Source of the DNA: Streptomyces ipomoeae 91-03
GTDB lineage: Bacteria > Actinomycetota > Actinomycetes > Streptomycetales > Streptomycetaceae
Direction of reading: 5' to 3'
NCBI RefSeq assembly: GCF_000317595.1
Contig: NZ_AEJC01000297.1
Location: 1 to 60,034 of the forward strand
Length of the DNA: 60,034 bases
Below are positions 41,771 to 50,151 of the stretch, piece after piece. The first letter of the stretch is position 1; each line of letters starts with the position of its first letter. The translations under genes were made by a program, and so were the position numbers. The notes beneath the pieces are model-generated. The model searched no databases. It saw nothing but the letters and a program-made list of their open reading frames with translations, and was not told the DNA's origin.

Positions 41771-43930
41771 TCACCACGGCAGTTCGCGCGCGTGCACCAC
41801 GTCGAGGCGCGACACCGCGCGGGTGAGGACGACGTACAGCCGGTGCAATCCCCGCGTCTCGCCCTCCACGATCGCGGCCGGTTCGACGACCACGACATGG
41901 TCGTACTCCAGGCCCTTGGCCACACCCGCGCCCAACACGGCGACCCGCGCACCGAGTTCGTCCGGACCGCCCGTCGCGACCCCGGCCTCGTCGAGCGCGT
42001 CCCGCAGCTGTCGTACGGCATCCCCGTCAGCCGCGATGACCCCGATGGACCCCTCGCGTGTGAGCGCGTCGCGCACCAAGGAGACGGTCTCCGCGGCGAT
42101 GTTCTCTGCGACGACGTTCTCCGCGACCACGGTTTCCGCGACGACGCCTCCCGCCTCCACCCTGCGAATCCGCACCTCCCCGTCCCTCCGCAGGGACCGA
42201 GCCGCGGGAACGTCCACCCCCAGCCGCCCCAGCAGCCGATTGGCCAGCCGTACGACGTCCTGCGGCACCCGGAAGCCGATGGTCAGGGGCACCACGGTGG
42301 CGTCCGGTTTCCCCAGGTGGGCGAGGAGTCGAGGCCAGTCGGAGGCGGCCCACGGGGTCGTGCCCTGCGCCAGGTCGCCCAGGACCGTCACCGAGCCGAA
42401 GGCCGCGCGGCGCCCGATCGCGCGGCACTCCATGGGGGAGAGGTCCTGTGCCTCGTCGACGACGACATGGCCGTACCCCTCCGGGTGTTCGAGGAGCCCG
42501 GCGACCTCGTCGAGGAGGACGAGATCGGCGGCCGACCATCGCGCCGACCGCCACGTACGCGGAGCCTTCGCCCACAGAACGGCCTTCTGTTCCTCCGCGT
42601 CGAGCACCCCGTCCGCCGTGACGGCGAGCGCGGCCGGGTCACCGAGCACCCGCGCCACCACCTCCTCCGGCCGCACCCGTGGCCACACGGCATCGACGTA
42701 CGCGCCGACCGGCCGCGACCGGGAGACCCGCTGCACCCAGGCGCTCGAACAGGGCCCGGCTCGCCGTTCCGCCTGCGCCTGCAGGAGCCGCACGACCCGC
42801 GTCCGGACGCGTTCGCGCCCGATGTCGTACGGCGGTTCCTCCGCCCGCACCGTCTCGACGATCCGCCGCAGGGCGTCGACGTCCACCCGCCAGCGGTACG
42901 AACCATCCGGTACGACCAGGGGCTCGGGGTACTCGGCGGTGACGCCGGCGTACAGGGCCCGGCGAAGCACCTCCGCCATCCGGACGTCGTGCTTCACGGC
43001 GGCGGCCCGCTCGTCGTCCACCGCGCCGACCGGCTGCCGGGCGATCTCCTCCGTGACGGTCGACTGGCGGACCCCGGTCTCGCCGAGCGCCGGCAGGACC
43101 TCCGCGATATAGGACAGGAACGTCCGGTTGGGGCCGAGGATCAGCAGACCGCCGCGGCGGATGCGCTGCGGGTGCGTGTAGAGGAGGTACGCGGCGCGGT
43201 GCAGACCGACCGCCGTCTTGCCGGTGCCCGGGGCACCCTGCACACAGACCGAGGTCCCGAGATCCGCCCGCACCAGGTCGTCCTGCTCCGGCTGAATGGT
43301 GGCGGCGATGTCCCGCATGGGGCCGAGGCGGGGCCGTTCGATCTCGGCGGCGAGGAAACGGCTGGTGGGAGACGGGGCGCCGGCGAGGCCTTGGTCACCG
43401 GGGCCGAGGCCTTGGTCACCGGGGCGCGCGGCCGGGCTCAGGTGTTCGTCCTCCAACCCGGTGAGGTCGACCGAGTCCCCCCGGCTGCCGGGCGCCCACC
43501 CGAAACGCCGCCGAACCGCCACGCCACGCGGATCACGGACACTCGCCTGGTAGAAGGCACGGGACACGGGCGCCCGCCAGTCCACGACGAGCGGCGGAGC
43601 GGCCGGATGCTCACTGATACGAAGCCGCCCGATGTGATAACTCTCCCCGGCGTGATCGGCGCCGGCTCCCCCGTCCGTGGCGAAGTCGAGCCGGCCGAAG
43701 AACAACGGCCCTTCCGGCAGCTCCCGCAACTCCTTGGCATGGCTGCGGAGCCGGTACCCGAGCACCTCCGCGTCCGCTCCCGAAGCGGAGACGTCCTCCC
43801 CGATCACCACTCGCTCCCCCGCCCCGGCGACCATGGCGGCGAGGGCGGCGCGGCAGGTGTCGTGGTGAGCGCGTTCGCGGAGGAGGGCGTGCTGGAGGGC
43901 AGGGTCGGAGCCGGGCTCAGGAGACGTCAT
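41771..43930 (-). CDS. HelD-like UvrD/Rep-family ATPase
   Basis: A 719-residue superfamily-1 helicase-like protein of the HelD type. HelD proteins free stalled RNA polymerase, and in actinobacteria some give rifamycin tolerance. The N-terminal coiled coil is short (QHALLRERAHHDTCRAALAA). Walker A is VCVQGAPGTGKTAVGLHRAA; the HelD hallmark PPLVVDWRAPVSRAFYQAS is present; Walker B is HVVVDEAQDLSPMECRAIG; motif IV-VI parts are LTIGFRVPQDVVRLAN and RLYVVLTRAVSRLDVV. A repeat-like run (VVAETVVAENVVAENIAAET) occurs near residue 600. It lies 41 bases after the TetR gene on the same strand, so TetR probably controls it. Confidence 0.9.
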   Translation of the reverse strand: MTSPEPGSDPALQHALLRERAHHDTCRAALAAMVAGAGERVVIGEDVSASGADAEVLGYRLRSHAKELRELPEGPLFFGRLDFATDGGAGADHAGESYHIGRLRISEHPAAPPLVVDWRAPVSRAFYQASVRDPRGVAVRRRFGWAPGSRGDSVDLTGLEDEHLSPAARPGDQGLGPGDQGLAGAPSPTSRFLAAEIERPRLGPMRDIAATIQPEQDDLVRADLGTSVCVQGAPGTGKTAVGLHRAAYLLYTHPQRIRRGGLLILGPNRTFLSYIAEVLPALGETGVRQSTVTEEIARQPVGAVDDERAAAVKHDVRMAEVLRRALYAGVTAEYPEPLVVPDGSYRWRVDVDALRRIVETVRAEEPPYDIGRERVRTRVVRLLQAQAERRAGPCSSAWVQRVSRSRPVGAYVDAVWPRVRPEEVVARVLGDPAALAVTADGVLDAEEQKAVLWAKAPRTWRSARWSAADLVLLDEVAGLLEHPEGYGHVVVDEAQDLSPMECRAIGRRAAFGSVTVLGDLAQGTTPWAASDWPRLLAHLGKPDATVVPLTIGFRVPQDVVRLANRLLGRLGVDVPAARSLRRDGEVRIRRVEAGGVVAETVVAENVVAENIAAETVSLVRDALTREGSIGVIAADGDAVRQLRDALDEAGVATGGPDELGARVAVLGAGVAKGLEYDHVVVVEPAAIVEGETRGLHRLYVVLTRAVSRLDVVHARELPW

Positions 43931-43971
43931 TCCACCGAGCGTACCGAAATAATGTAACCGAGTTAAATCTT

Positions 43972-44592
43972 TTACCGAATCTCGACGATGGCGAGCGCCC
44001 CCTCAAGCCGCCCGAACACCCGCTCGGCAGCGGCAACGGCGTCCCGTTCGACGTCCGCCACCCGCTCCCCCCGCTCGACGCGCCGCCAGTTCTCCATCGC
44101 CAGCACCCGCCGTACGGCGATGATCTGCCCGGCGGCGACACGTGCGTCCAGCCCGCCGCCCAGCGCCTCGGCGAGCGCCTCCTCGGCCCGTTCCAGATGG
44201 CCGTACGCCCGTGCGACCAGCGACGGCGTCCCGTAGAGCAGCCGATGGAACGCGAGCACCCGGGGATCGTCGTTGAGCCCGGTGACCGGGTCCCGCCGGG
44301 CCAGCCCGTCCAGGAAGTGCGCCCGCAACGCCCCCACCACGGACTCCCCCTCCGCGCGCCCCTCCACCACCCGCGCCGCCTCGGTCTCGTGATCCGCGAT
44401 CCGGTACAGCACGAGGTCTTCCTTGGCCGGGAAGTACCGAAAGAGCGTCGGCTTCGAGATCTCCGCCGCCGCGGCCACCTCGGCCACGGACACCGCGTCG
44501 AACCCCTTCTCGAGAAACAGCCGGATCGCCACCTCCGACACCATCTCGTACATCCGCCGCTTCTTACGCTCCCGCAGCCCACTCTCACTCAT
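43972..44592 (-). CDS. TetR-family transcriptional regulator
   Basis: A 206-residue repressor-type protein. The N-terminal helix-turn-helix (about residues 10-58) reads MYEMVSEVAIRLFLEKGFDAVSVAEVAAAAEISKPTLFRYFPAKEDLVL in overlapping parts. The ligand-binding domain has the MftR/actinobacterial type of C-terminus (VAAGQIIAVRRVLAMENWRR). It is first in a two-gene unit with the HelD-like gene, 41 bases apart. It may sense a drug-like compound and release the helicase gene; no clear operator is visible between the two genes, except AT-rich TAATGTAACCGAGTTAAAT at about 43951. Confidence 0.92.
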   Translation of the reverse strand: MSESGLRERKKRRMYEMVSEVAIRLFLEKGFDAVSVAEVAAAAEISKPTLFRYFPAKEDLVLYRIADHETEAARVVEGRAEGESVVGALRAHFLDGLARRDPVTGLNDDPRVLAFHRLLYGTPSLVARAYGHLERAEEALAEALGGGLDARVAAGQIIAVRRVLAMENWRRVERGERVADVERDAVAAAERVFGRLEGALAIVEIR

Positions 44593-44677
44593 GGGGCGAG
44601 CCTAAGCAGGGACGCCCCCGGAGAGGCACACGGACGGTGAGTGCCGGAGGGCGGCGGGCGGGTGGTCGCCGAAAGCC

Positions 44678-46678
44678 TCAGGAGGGTGTGGATCGTGTCG
44701 GCAGGCCGAGAGATCCCGTTGCCGCGGCGAGCGTCATCGGATACGTGTCGATGGCCCGCCGCACGTTCGGGGTGTCCAGGGCGGCCCCCGTCACCAGCCG
44801 GTCCAGGTCGACGTAGGCGGATCGGACCAGCTCGATCCACCGGTAGACCGGCTGGTCCTTGCGCCATCCCTCGACGCAGTCGGCCGGAAGGGTCCGCTCC
44901 CAGCGGTCGAGCATGCGGTTGCGGATGTCGGGGCGGGTCGGGGTCAGATGGAGGTGGCGTACGAGGTCGTAGAGGGGGTCGCCGATCATCGCCATCTCCC
45001 AGTCGATGATCGTCAGACCGCCCTCGCGGCCGTTGCGCACCAGGTTCCACGGGTTGAGGTCCCCGTGCAGGAGGACGGGGGTGCGCGCGGTCACCTTGAA
45101 TCGGCCGAGGATCTGCTTGAGGCGCGGGCCGTCCGGCAGGCCGCGCAGCGAGGCCGCCTGCTTGGACTCGTCGGGGAGTTCGTCGACGAGTCGTACGAGG
45201 TTGTGGCACAGCCAGTCGTAGAAGTCCGAGCCCGCGGCCGGGTCCAGCGACAAGCCGTCCAGGTCCACCCGCGCCAACGCACCGAGTTGGTCGACGAGTT
45301 GGTCCGCCTCACGGGGCAGCAGCCCGTGCACCGGGTGCTCCGGGGAGTGGCCGGAGGGGCCTTCGTACGTGTGGATGGCGAACTGGCAGTGATGGTCGTA
45401 CCCGAGTGCGAGAACCGTCGGGGCCTGGATCTTGACGGGGGAGTCCGGGCGTGGCCCGGCGGCGCCGCGCACGTTCAGTCTCTCGATGGCGTTCAGGACC
45501 GCGTGCTCGCTGAGGAACCCCCGTTCGAGGCGGGGAACGGATCCTGCCTTCCGCCTGACCACGACCGGTCGCCCGAAGTCGGGGACGGACACGACGGTGT
45601 TGAGATGGGCCGTCCCCTTGAACACGTCCTCGGCGGGGGCGGCGCCCTCCGCAATCAGAGCCAGCCGCCCCAACTCGCGGGAGAAGCCCTTCCGCTCGGG
45701 TACGCGCTCATCCCATGTCACCTGGAACGCCTTGGCCGGCAGCGTCCCGTCGTGCTGGGTGAGGCGGGCGATCTGCCATCGGCACAGGGCACGTTCGATC
45801 TCGTCGGCGGTCGGCACCTGTACGAGCCTGAGGGGGTCGGCGGCCAGCTCCAGCGAGCCGCGCAGCCGCTCCGCGGCCGACCGCAGGCCGGCTTCGTCGA
45901 AGGAGTTGCCCAGGGCACGCGTGGCCCGGACGACGTCGATGTAGGCGGCCCGTGCCCGTTCGAAGCCGACGTAGTGGAGATGGTCCCTGGCCAGCCCGCT
46001 GACGGCCATCGCCCTGATCCTCCGCATGGGGTCCGCCCATGCGTCGATCACCTCGCCCCACTGCCGCTCGGGGTACCGCGCGGACACGATGTGCCTGACC
46101 AGGCCGTACACCGGGTCCCCGTACGCGGCCGACTTCCAGGACACGCAGACGACGCCGACGCCGTCGCCCTCGGCACCGCTGTCGTCCAGGACGATCACCT
46201 TGTCCCGGCCCAGCGCGGTGTGCAGCAGACCGTACGGTCGGCGGGCCATCGAGGGGATGCGGTCGACGAACTGACGCAGGCCGTCGGCGGGGACTCCGAG
46301 CACGGCGAGCAGCCCACCGATCTCGGTCCAGTTCGCCTGCCGAAGTCGGGCTTCCGTGCGCCGCGCCAGCACCATCAGGAACGCCCGGCTGTCCTTCTCG
46401 TTGCGGGGCCAGTCGGCCGGCAACCGGGGCAGGCTCTCCTTGCGCACCTGATGCAGGCCGGCGAGGAAGCGTCCGATCCCCTGAATCACGATGGAGTCGA
46501 CGGGCTTCTCACCGGGACACTGCTCAGCCAGCGACCTGCCAGGAACACAGACGTGCCCGTCCGCCCCGCTACAGGCATCCGAGCACTCCGGAATCCCACG
46601 GAACTGACTCCGGACAGCAGCGAGGACCTCCGACGCACCGTTCGGCCAGGCCCTGATCGCCATGTTGCTCCTGGACAC
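44678..46678 (-). CDS. Double phosphotransferase (APH/choline kinase-like) protein
   Basis: A 666-residue protein with two aminoglycoside-phosphotransferase-like lobes. The C-terminal one is intact: the catalytic loop is PVLLHGDLNPWNLVRNG and the metal motif is LTIIDWEMAMIGDPLYDLVR. The N-terminal one keeps the fold (RRPYGLLHTALGRDKVIVLDDSG, then SAAYGDPVYGLVRHIVSARYP) but its His and Asp are altered (H-x-D becomes A-L-G-R-D), so it is probably a pseudo-kinase. Substrate is unknown. The start codon is a GTG at 46678; an ATG at 46663 is possible. The N-terminus has four cysteines near residues 32-54. It is next to the HAD/GntR genes, which read in the same direction. Confidence 0.82.
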   Translation of the reverse strand: MSRSNMAIRAWPNGASEVLAAVRSQFRGIPECSDACSGADGHVCVPGRSLAEQCPGEKPVDSIVIQGIGRFLAGLHQVRKESLPRLPADWPRNEKDSRAFLMVLARRTEARLRQANWTEIGGLLAVLGVPADGLRQFVDRIPSMARRPYGLLHTALGRDKVIVLDDSGAEGDGVGVVCVSWKSAAYGDPVYGLVRHIVSARYPERQWGEVIDAWADPMRRIRAMAVSGLARDHLHYVGFERARAAYIDVVRATRALGNSFDEAGLRSAAERLRGSLELAADPLRLVQVPTADEIERALCRWQIARLTQHDGTLPAKAFQVTWDERVPERKGFSRELGRLALIAEGAAPAEDVFKGTAHLNTVVSVPDFGRPVVVRRKAGSVPRLERGFLSEHAVLNAIERLNVRGAAGPRPDSPVKIQAPTVLALGYDHHCQFAIHTYEGPSGHSPEHPVHGLLPREADQLVDQLGALARVDLDGLSLDPAAGSDFYDWLCHNLVRLVDELPDESKQAASLRGLPDGPRLKQILGRFKVTARTPVLLHGDLNPWNLVRNGREGGLTIIDWEMAMIGDPLYDLVRHLHLTPTRPDIRNRMLDRWERTLPADCVEGWRKDQPVYRWIELVRSAYVDLDRLVTGAALDTPNVRRAIDTYPMTLAAATGSLGLPTRSTPS

Positions 46679-46886
46679 TCACGCGGGCACCCGGGAAAGG
46701 GATGCACCGTCAAGAAAAGTGATGCACACCCTAGCCCCACGCGCCCCTTCAGGTGCCAAAAGAGCGGCTTTTCGAGGGAAGGCTGCACGAGACGTCCAAC
46801 ACCTGCGGTAGGTGTGCAACACCTTCAACGCCGAAGCACACGCGCCGTCACCGAGTCACTCGGCGAGAAGCTTCCCTCATCACGGT

Positions 46887-47624
46887 TCACTGCCGCGTCC
46901 TGACGATGTCCAGTACCGGCGCCAGGGTGTTCACGATGTGCCGGGGATCGACGTGTGCCTTCAGCAGTTCCTTGAGCTTTCTTTCGTTACGCGCGTAGCC
47001 CAGGAAGCCGATACCCGCTTCCCGGGCCGCCTGGAAGTCCGTCGGAGCGTCACCGATCATCAGTGCGAGCCTGGGGTCGGCGCCCATCGCGTTCAGGGCC
47101 TGGCGCAGGATGTACGGGTCCGGCTTCATGTGGTCGAGGTTCTGGGTGCGGCCGTAGATGTAGGGGAAGCAGTCGGTGAGGCCTCGGGTCTCTATGTAAC
47201 GGGCGGCGGCGAGCGCGGAGTTGTTGGTCGTTATGGCGAAGCGGGCCCCGCTCGACCAGGTCCTGATGAGTACGTCGGCGTACACGGTCGGGTACGCCTT
47301 GGGAGACGCGATCAACTCCTGCTGGGTGAGCCACTCCTCCAGGTCGGCGATCAGATCACTGCTGGGATGACGGCCGGCGAGGCCGAGCAGCACGGCCTGG
47401 GGGTCCTCCGTGCCGAGTTCCTCCTCCTCCAGCAGCCCGCCCAGCCCCCGTCTCTCGATCATCTGGCGCAGCGCTTGTGCCACCTCGTGCGCCGGATGCC
47501 CCGCGAACAACCGGCAGATGGGCCCGTCCAGGTCCCACAAGACGTAGCGGACGGGAGTGATCAGATCTCGCAGGATCTCTGTCTCTGCTGTCACCGGTTC
47601 AGTCTGCGCTGTCTCTGGAGTCAC
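46887..47624 (-). CDS. HAD-superfamily hydrolase
   Basis: A 245-residue haloacid-dehalogenase-type phosphatase. Motif I is RYVLWDLDGPICRLF (nucleophile Asp and general acid Asp), motif II TTNNSALAA, motif III Lys in HMKPDPYILRQALN, and motif IV MIGDAPTDFQAAREAGIGFLG. A cap domain lies between I and II. The GTG start at 47624 overlaps the last base of the GntR stop (TAGTG), so the two are translationally coupled and presumably under the same control. In similar Streptomyces pairs the substrate is not known. Confidence 0.92.
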   Translation of the reverse strand: MTPETAQTEPVTAETEILRDLITPVRYVLWDLDGPICRLFAGHPAHEVAQALRQMIERRGLGGLLEEEELGTEDPQAVLLGLAGRHPSSDLIADLEEWLTQQELIASPKAYPTVYADVLIRTWSSGARFAITTNNSALAAARYIETRGLTDCFPYIYGRTQNLDHMKPDPYILRQALNAMGADPRLALMIGDAPTDFQAAREAGIGFLGYARNERKLKELLKAHVDPRHIVNTLAPVLDIVRTRQ

Positions 47625-48514
47625 TAGGAGAGTGTCAGGTCCGTGGTGATTGTTTCCCAGAGGGCGTTGAACCATTGCTGGGACTGGTCGACGAAGGCGG
47701 CGTCGCGTTGGCCCGTGTGTTTTTCGAAGGAGAACAGGAGGGACTGGGTGCCGAAGGCGTCGTACATCTCCAGGGTGGCGCCGTCCATCTGCTCCTCGCG
47801 CTTCATGAGCATGTAGTAGGCGATGAGGGCCTCCTCGCCGTTGAGGAGGTAGAGCTTCACCGGCGGGGTGAAGGGGAGGGCGCGGAAGGTCACGCGGACG
47901 TCGAGGTTGTGGGAGGTGCGCAGGGCCTCGAGGTTGTGGCGGAGGACGCGGATCTGGGCGTTGCGCTGGTCGAGCCAGCGCTTGTGGACGGGGTCCTCCT
48001 CGTCGTCCTCGCCCCGCCCCTCCACCGGGACCGGGAACGCCAGGTTGATCTTGCGCGAGGGGAGCAGGATGCGGACGTCGATGGACTCCGGGCGGATCGT
48101 TCCCTCATGGATGAGGCGCACCGGTTCGCCGAGGGCCAGCATCAGGGTCTCGGCGGTGAGGCAGGCCGCGTCGATCCGGACGTGCGGCGCCGAGAAGGCC
48201 TCCGCCAGACGGGGGCCCAGGCCCACCATCGTCGGCTGCGGCTCGTCCCGCGTGGTGTGTGCGGCCTCGGCGACCCTCGGCGGACTCCCCTTGGTCACAT
48301 TGCTCAGCAGCCCGTCGTCCTGCAGGGCGCGCAGGGCCTGACGCACCGTGCCGCGCTCCACACCGAACTCCTCCGCCAGTTCGGCCTGGGTGGGCAGGCG
48401 TTCACCCGGCCTGAGCTCGCCGCTGCGGATGCGGTCCCGCAGGGTGTCGGCGATCTCCTGGGACGCGGGCTTTCTGCTGCCGTTCACTGCAACGTTCTCC
48501 TGGGTCACGACCAA
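47624..48514 (-). CDS. GntR-family regulator, copy 1
   Basis: A 296-residue protein with an N-terminal GntR winged helix (QEIADTLRDRIRSGELRPGERLPTQAELAEEFGVERGTVRQALRAL, residues 18-63 in overlapping parts). A large Streptomyces-type C-terminal domain follows (HVRIDAACLTAETLMLALGE, VRVTFRALPFTPPVKLYLLNGEEALIAYYML, and WFNALWETITTDL). The effector domain is not one of the named FadR, UTRA or MocR types. It is paralogous to the GntR gene at 48913 and stands in front of the HAD gene in one operon. The palindrome at 48596 lies about 80 bases upstream. Confidence 0.9.
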   Translation of the reverse strand: MVVTQENVAVNGSRKPASQEIADTLRDRIRSGELRPGERLPTQAELAEEFGVERGTVRQALRALQDDGLLSNVTKGSPPRVAEAAHTTRDEPQPTMVGLGPRLAEAFSAPHVRIDAACLTAETLMLALGEPVRLIHEGTIRPESIDVRILLPSRKINLAFPVPVEGRGEDDEEDPVHKRWLDQRNAQIRVLRHNLEALRTSHNLDVRVTFRALPFTPPVKLYLLNGEEALIAYYMLMKREEQMDGATLEMYDAFGTQSLLFSFEKHTGQRDAAFVDQSQQWFNALWETITTDLTLS

Positions 48515-48595
48515 ACGCTACAACTCTCATCCATCTTTGGGGAGTTCACGGGAAGGTGGTTATGAGTTACAGCCAAGCGGGAACAACTTGTACTG

Positions 48596-48610
48596 AGTTG
48601 GTTACCAACT
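48596..48610. promoter_or_regulatory. Palindrome upstream of GntR copy 1
   Basis: AGTTGGTTACCAACT, perfect with 7-base arms, between GntR copy 1 (reading left) and the small membrane protein gene (reading right). Several extra AAGTT half-sites follow to 48640. Nearly the same site (AGTTGGTAGCCAACT) lies in front of GntR copy 2. Confidence 0.6.
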
Positions 48611-48709
48611 TGGCGAAGTTGGCGGAAGTTTTGCCTCCTCTCGCAGATTGTTGGCAAGTAGCCGCAGCCGACAACAACCGGCGCCGTCCCCTCGAAGGAG
48701 GTCCCCACC

Positions 48710-48898
48710 ATGCCTGTCATCGCCCTTCTCTCCGCCATCGCCGTCGTCGCCTTCCAGAAGGTGATCGAGTGGCAGTACGGCACGATGGGAATCGTCGGCC
48801 TGCTGTTCCTCTCGATCGGGCTGAAGGCGCGCAACCACACATGCAGCTCCATCGGAGCCGTCATCCTCGCACTGGTGTTCGCCGGGCCGACCCTGTGA
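48710..48898 (+). CDS. Small membrane protein
   Basis: A 62-residue protein with two hydrophobic helices (MPVIALLSAIAVVAFQKVIE and MGIVGLLFLSIGLKA, then IGAVILALVFAGPTL) and a conserved Cys in RNHTCSS. It has an excellent ribosome site (GAAGGAGG, 8 bases away), so it is very likely real. It is divergent from GntR copy 1 and probably shares its palindrome. Function is unknown. Confidence 0.7.
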   Translation: MPVIALLSAIAVVAFQKVIEWQYGTMGIVGLLFLSIGLKARNHTCSSIGAVILALVFAGPTL

Positions 48899-48912
48899 GG
48901 GAGTGACAGCCG

Positions 48913-49830
48913 TCAGCTCGTGAGCTGCAGCTCCGAGCTGATGGTGTCCCACAGGGCGTTGAACCACAGATGCGACTGCTCGACGAAGGTCGTGTCCCGC
49001 GGGGCCGCCGTCGGGCCCTGTTCGAAGGCGAACAGCATGGACTGGGTGCCCTCGGCGTCGTACATCTCCAGCTGTTCGCTGTCCACTTCGGCCTCCTTCC
49101 GCTGCACGGTGTAGTACGCGAACAGCGCCTCGGAGCCGTTGAGGAGGTACAGCTTCACGGGTGGCGTGAACGGCAGTGCGCGGAAGCTGACATGGACATC
49201 GACACCGTGCGTGGACCGTAAGGCCAGCAGGTTGTGCTTGAGAACCTGCCCCTGGGCGTTGCGCTGTGCCAGCCAGCGGCGCTGCAGCCGGCCGTCGACC
49301 GAGGCGTCGACCGGGGCCGGGAAGGCGAGCGGGATGTCGCGGCTGGGCAGCAGGACCCGGACGTCGACTCTGGCCGGTTTTATGCGCCCCGCGTGAATCT
49401 CGCGCAACGACTCACCCACGGCGAGCGTGAGGGACACGGCCGTCAGACAGAGGGCGTCGATCTCGACGTGCGGGGCGGCGAAGGCCGCGGATACGCGTGG
49501 CGCGAGTTCCACCATCGTCGGCCGCGGCGGCGCTCCCGGGCCGCCGATCGAGGCCGCGCCCAGACGTGAGGCCACAGTCGCCGGGCTTCCCTTGGAAACG
49601 TTGGTGAGCAGGTGCTCCGACTGCAGGATGCGCAGTGCCTGGCGTACGGCCCCGCGCTCCACCCCGAACTCGTCGGCGAGCTTGGCCTGCGTGGGCATGC
49701 GCTGTCCCGGTCGCAGCTCGCCGGATCTGATCCGGCCGCGCAACACGTCGGCCACCTCGTGATGTGACCTCTGGGGCCGCTGTGACGACTTCCGCCGATC
49801 GACGGCCGTGCGTTCCCGCTCCACGAACAA
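48913..49830 (-). CDS. GntR-family regulator, copy 2
   Basis: A 305-residue paralogue of the GntR protein at 47624. The winged helix reads HEVADVLRGRIRSGELRPGQRMPTQAKLADEFGVERGAVRQALRIL in overlapping parts. The C-terminal part keeps VHVSFRALPFTPPVKLYLLNG, EMYDAEGTQSMLFAFEQG and WFNALWDTISSEL. The two share roughly half their residues by eye. It stands alone here, with no partner gene behind it on the same strand except the small gene on the opposite strand. Duplication in place is the simplest explanation. Confidence 0.9.
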   Translation of the reverse strand: MFVERERTAVDRRKSSQRPQRSHHEVADVLRGRIRSGELRPGQRMPTQAKLADEFGVERGAVRQALRILQSEHLLTNVSKGSPATVASRLGAASIGGPGAPPRPTMVELAPRVSAAFAAPHVEIDALCLTAVSLTLAVGESLREIHAGRIKPARVDVRVLLPSRDIPLAFPAPVDASVDGRLQRRWLAQRNAQGQVLKHNLLALRSTHGVDVHVSFRALPFTPPVKLYLLNGSEALFAYYTVQRKEAEVDSEQLEMYDAEGTQSMLFAFEQGPTAAPRDTTFVEQSHLWFNALWDTISSELQLTS

Positions 49831-50151
49831 ACACTACAACTTCGCGCCATCTTCCGGCAGTTCGTGGGTAGGTGGTTATGAGACGACTCCAAGTGGAGAT
49901 AAGTTAGTTGGAGTTGGTAGCCAACTTTCACAACATGGTCACACTTTCAGGTGGTTGGTGACTCTGGCAACTGCCACACAGACCGACCGTTCGACCTCCC
50001 TTCCGGAGGGGAGCCGGGAGTTCGACCGGTCCGCACAGTCACAACTGAATGGTTCAGCCACAACTGAATGCGCAGCCACAACCACAACTGAATAGCTACG
50101 GATACGCACACACCATGGAAAGGTCCCAGGTACCAGGTTCCAGAAAAGTTC
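49831..50151. other. Intergenic region behind the Eis-type gene and in front of GntR copy 2
   Basis: About 320 bases without a gene. The left part resembles the upstream region of GntR copy 1 (shared AGGTGGTTATGAG and palindrome). The right part holds three CACAACTGAAT direct repeats (near 50040, 50059 and 50084). No terminator was seen for the Eis-type gene. Confidence 0.5.
49912..49926. promoter_or_regulatory. Palindrome upstream of GntR copy 2
   Basis: AGTTGGTAGCCAACT, 6-base arms around a 3-base centre, 82 bases upstream of the GntR copy 2 start. It matches the site at 48596-48610 in 13 of 15 bases. Confidence 0.6.

Noticed and set aside
41741..43957. A 738-codon plus-strand frame opposite the HelD-like gene
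   Set aside because: It is a shadow frame; the minus strand has the Walker motifs and HelD signature.
43931..43971. A rifamycin-associated element in front of the HelD-like gene
   Set aside because: The expected long GC palindrome is absent from this gap and from the DNA upstream of the TetR gene.
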